Assembly (NCBI GenBank): GCA_026552855.1
Contig: JAPMTX010000142.1
Location: forward strand, 1-50,436
Direction of reading: 5' to 3'
Origin: Candidatus Methanoperedens sp.
GTDB lineage: Archaea > Halobacteriota > Methanosarcinia > Methanosarcinales > Methanoperedenaceae
Length of the DNA: 50,436 nucleotides
Below the pieces are notes generated by a model that had not been told where the DNA came from, ran no database searches, and was given only the letters and a program-made list of their open reading frames with translations. Shown one piece after another: positions 49,489 to 50,436 of this stretch (positions are counted from its first letter, which is position 1; each line of letters starts with the position of its first letter). Position numbers and translations under genes: made by a program.

Positions 49489-50436
49489 TTACAATTTTTC
49501 CGGCTTAATATTATCCATATAGATCCTGTGCCACAGTTCCAGCGTGAATATGCTCCAGAGCTGGTGGCTGTACCTGGGGTTTGATGCATGATCCATAATA
49601 TGCCTGATCCGGTCATATTTAAAATAACCTCTGTTTTTTACAGTTGATTCAGACAGGGTATTTGAGATCATATTATAAAGATTTTTTGTAATCCAGTCGT
49701 TGATAGGCACTGTGAATCCATGTTTTTTCCTTACAAGGGTCTCACGGGGTAATAAGCCTTCTGCAGTTCTTCTGAGGATGTATTTCTCGACACCTCCTTT
49801 TGTCTTGAGGTGGGATGGTATATTCATAGCAAATTCGACAAGCCTGTGGTCGAGGTAAGGCACCCTTGCCTCCAGGGAGTTTGCCATGGTCGTCTTATCA
49901 ACTTTGACGAGAAGGTCATCAGGCAGCCAGGTTTTAATATCCACATACAGCATTTTGCCCAGAGCATCTCCCGTATACCCTTTAAAATATACCCCGGTCT
50001 TAAGGTCGGTCTTTTCTATATTAAATCCGTCTGCGTAGAGCTGCCTTTTATCGTCCTCATCGAAAAGCTCGCTCCACAGGATGTGGTCCTCAGTATCATC
50101 CAGCATCCGGCGGACATAAAGGTTTACTCCTGAACTGCCTGCGCCATTAAAAAAGCCTGCCGCGGTTCTTCTGATAAACGCAGGCAGAATGCGCCGCACC
50201 TGCTCTCCTTTAAGCTTTATGAGATAGTCGGAGTAACCCGCGAACAGTTCATCTGCGCCTTCTCCCGTGAGTACCACCTTTACATGTTTCCTTGCCAGTC
50301 CTGAGACGAGGTATGTGGGGAACAGAGCAGGATCAACGACAGGCTCATCAAGATGCCATATAATTCCCGGCAAAAGTTTCTCGACATCCTCAGACCTGGC
50401 TATTATCTCATGGTGATCTGTGCCCAGGTGCTCGGA
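49489..50436 (-). CDS. asnB: Second asparagine synthetase-like amidotransferase, C-terminal part (cut by right edge)
   Basis: Frame open through the right edge (the first visible residues are SEHLGTDHHEI), so the glutaminase half and the SGGVDS loop are outside. Seen are VVLTGEGADELFAGYSDYL, the RVPYLDHRLVEFAMNIP region and a C-terminal EKYILRRTAEGLLPRETLV-like stretch, all of the Asn synthetase domain. It is clearly a different protein from the one at 43258-45147. The TTG at 50373 is internal. It is likely the first of the visible minus-strand genes in a unit with the epimerase and the radical SAM genes. Confidence 0.92.
   Translation of the reverse strand, partial: SEHLGTDHHEIIARSEDVEKLLPGIIWHLDEPVVDPALFPTYLVSGLARKHVKVVLTGEGADELFAGYSDYLIKLKGEQVRRILPAFIRRTAAGFFNGAGSSGVNLYVRRMLDDTEDHILWSELFDEDDKRQLYADGFNIEKTDLKTGVYFKGYTGDALGKMLYVDIKTWLPDDLLVKVDKTTMANSLEARVPYLDHRLVEFAMNIPSHLKTKGGVEKYILRRTAEGLLPRETLVRKKHGFTVPINDWITKNLYNMISNTLSESTVKNRGYFKYDRIRHIMDHASNPRYSHQLWSIFTLELWHRIYMDNIKPEKL

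Overview
This window comes from a methane-metabolising archaeon. It carries a complete mtrEDCBAFGH operon (the Na+-translocating methyl-H4MPT:coenzyme M methyltransferase), a group II chaperonin (thermosome), archaeal Cbf5, an archaeal EMC3/DUF106 insertase, AglB oligosaccharyltransferase, the archaeal pantoate kinase/phosphopantothenate synthetase pair and three tRNA genes without an encoded CCA. Gene content fits the Methanosarcinales in the wide sense, either a methanogen or an ANME-2/Methanoperedens-like methanotroph. No mcr or cytochrome gene is present to decide between them.

Layout. (1) 1-1452: end of a threonine synthase gene and a convergent DedA gene. (2) 1600-6660: the mtr operon with its own promoter and a hairpin/U-tract terminator. 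(3) 6691-9578: a TerC-like DUF475 membrane protein, the nickel-cofactor enzyme LarC and a convergent lipoate ligase-like gene. (4) 9596-10817: a hairpin repeat element, a possible toxin-antitoxin pair and a small membrane protein. (5) 10836-13703, minus strand: adk, EMC3-like, cmk, cbf5 and tRNA-Ser(GGA). (6) 13818-19053: five consecutive CBS-domain proteins, then an RNA ligase. (7) 19091-23205: a second, inverted copy of the repeat element, a glycosyltransferase, a SufS-like desulfurase, and a divergent winged-helix/DUF3800 pair around a palindrome. (8) 23426-28265: two CoA-biosynthesis genes, an unknown P-loop ATPase in an apparent operon with the thermosome gene, tRNA-Cys and tRNA-Ser(GCT). 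(9) 28778-50436: a surface-glycan region with aglB, seven further sugar-handling membrane or glycosyltransferase genes, a flippase, two methyltransferases, two asparagine synthetase-like amidotransferases, two radical SAM enzymes and a nucleotide-sugar epimerase. The last gene runs off the right edge.

The left half is housekeeping and energy metabolism. Within the glycan region the middle genes (about 34-46 kb) look clearly more A+T-rich than the mtr/CBS part, which fits a variable, partly acquired surface-polysaccharide island next to a conserved aglB. The less explained parts are the five CBS genes, the P-loop ATPase paired with the thermosome, the zinc-ribbon insertion in a GT39-like membrane glycosyltransferase, the two ~137-bp inverted-repeat elements, and the small two-gene modules at 9.8 kb and 22 kb. 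I do not see one clearly new multi-gene system. These are the best leads.
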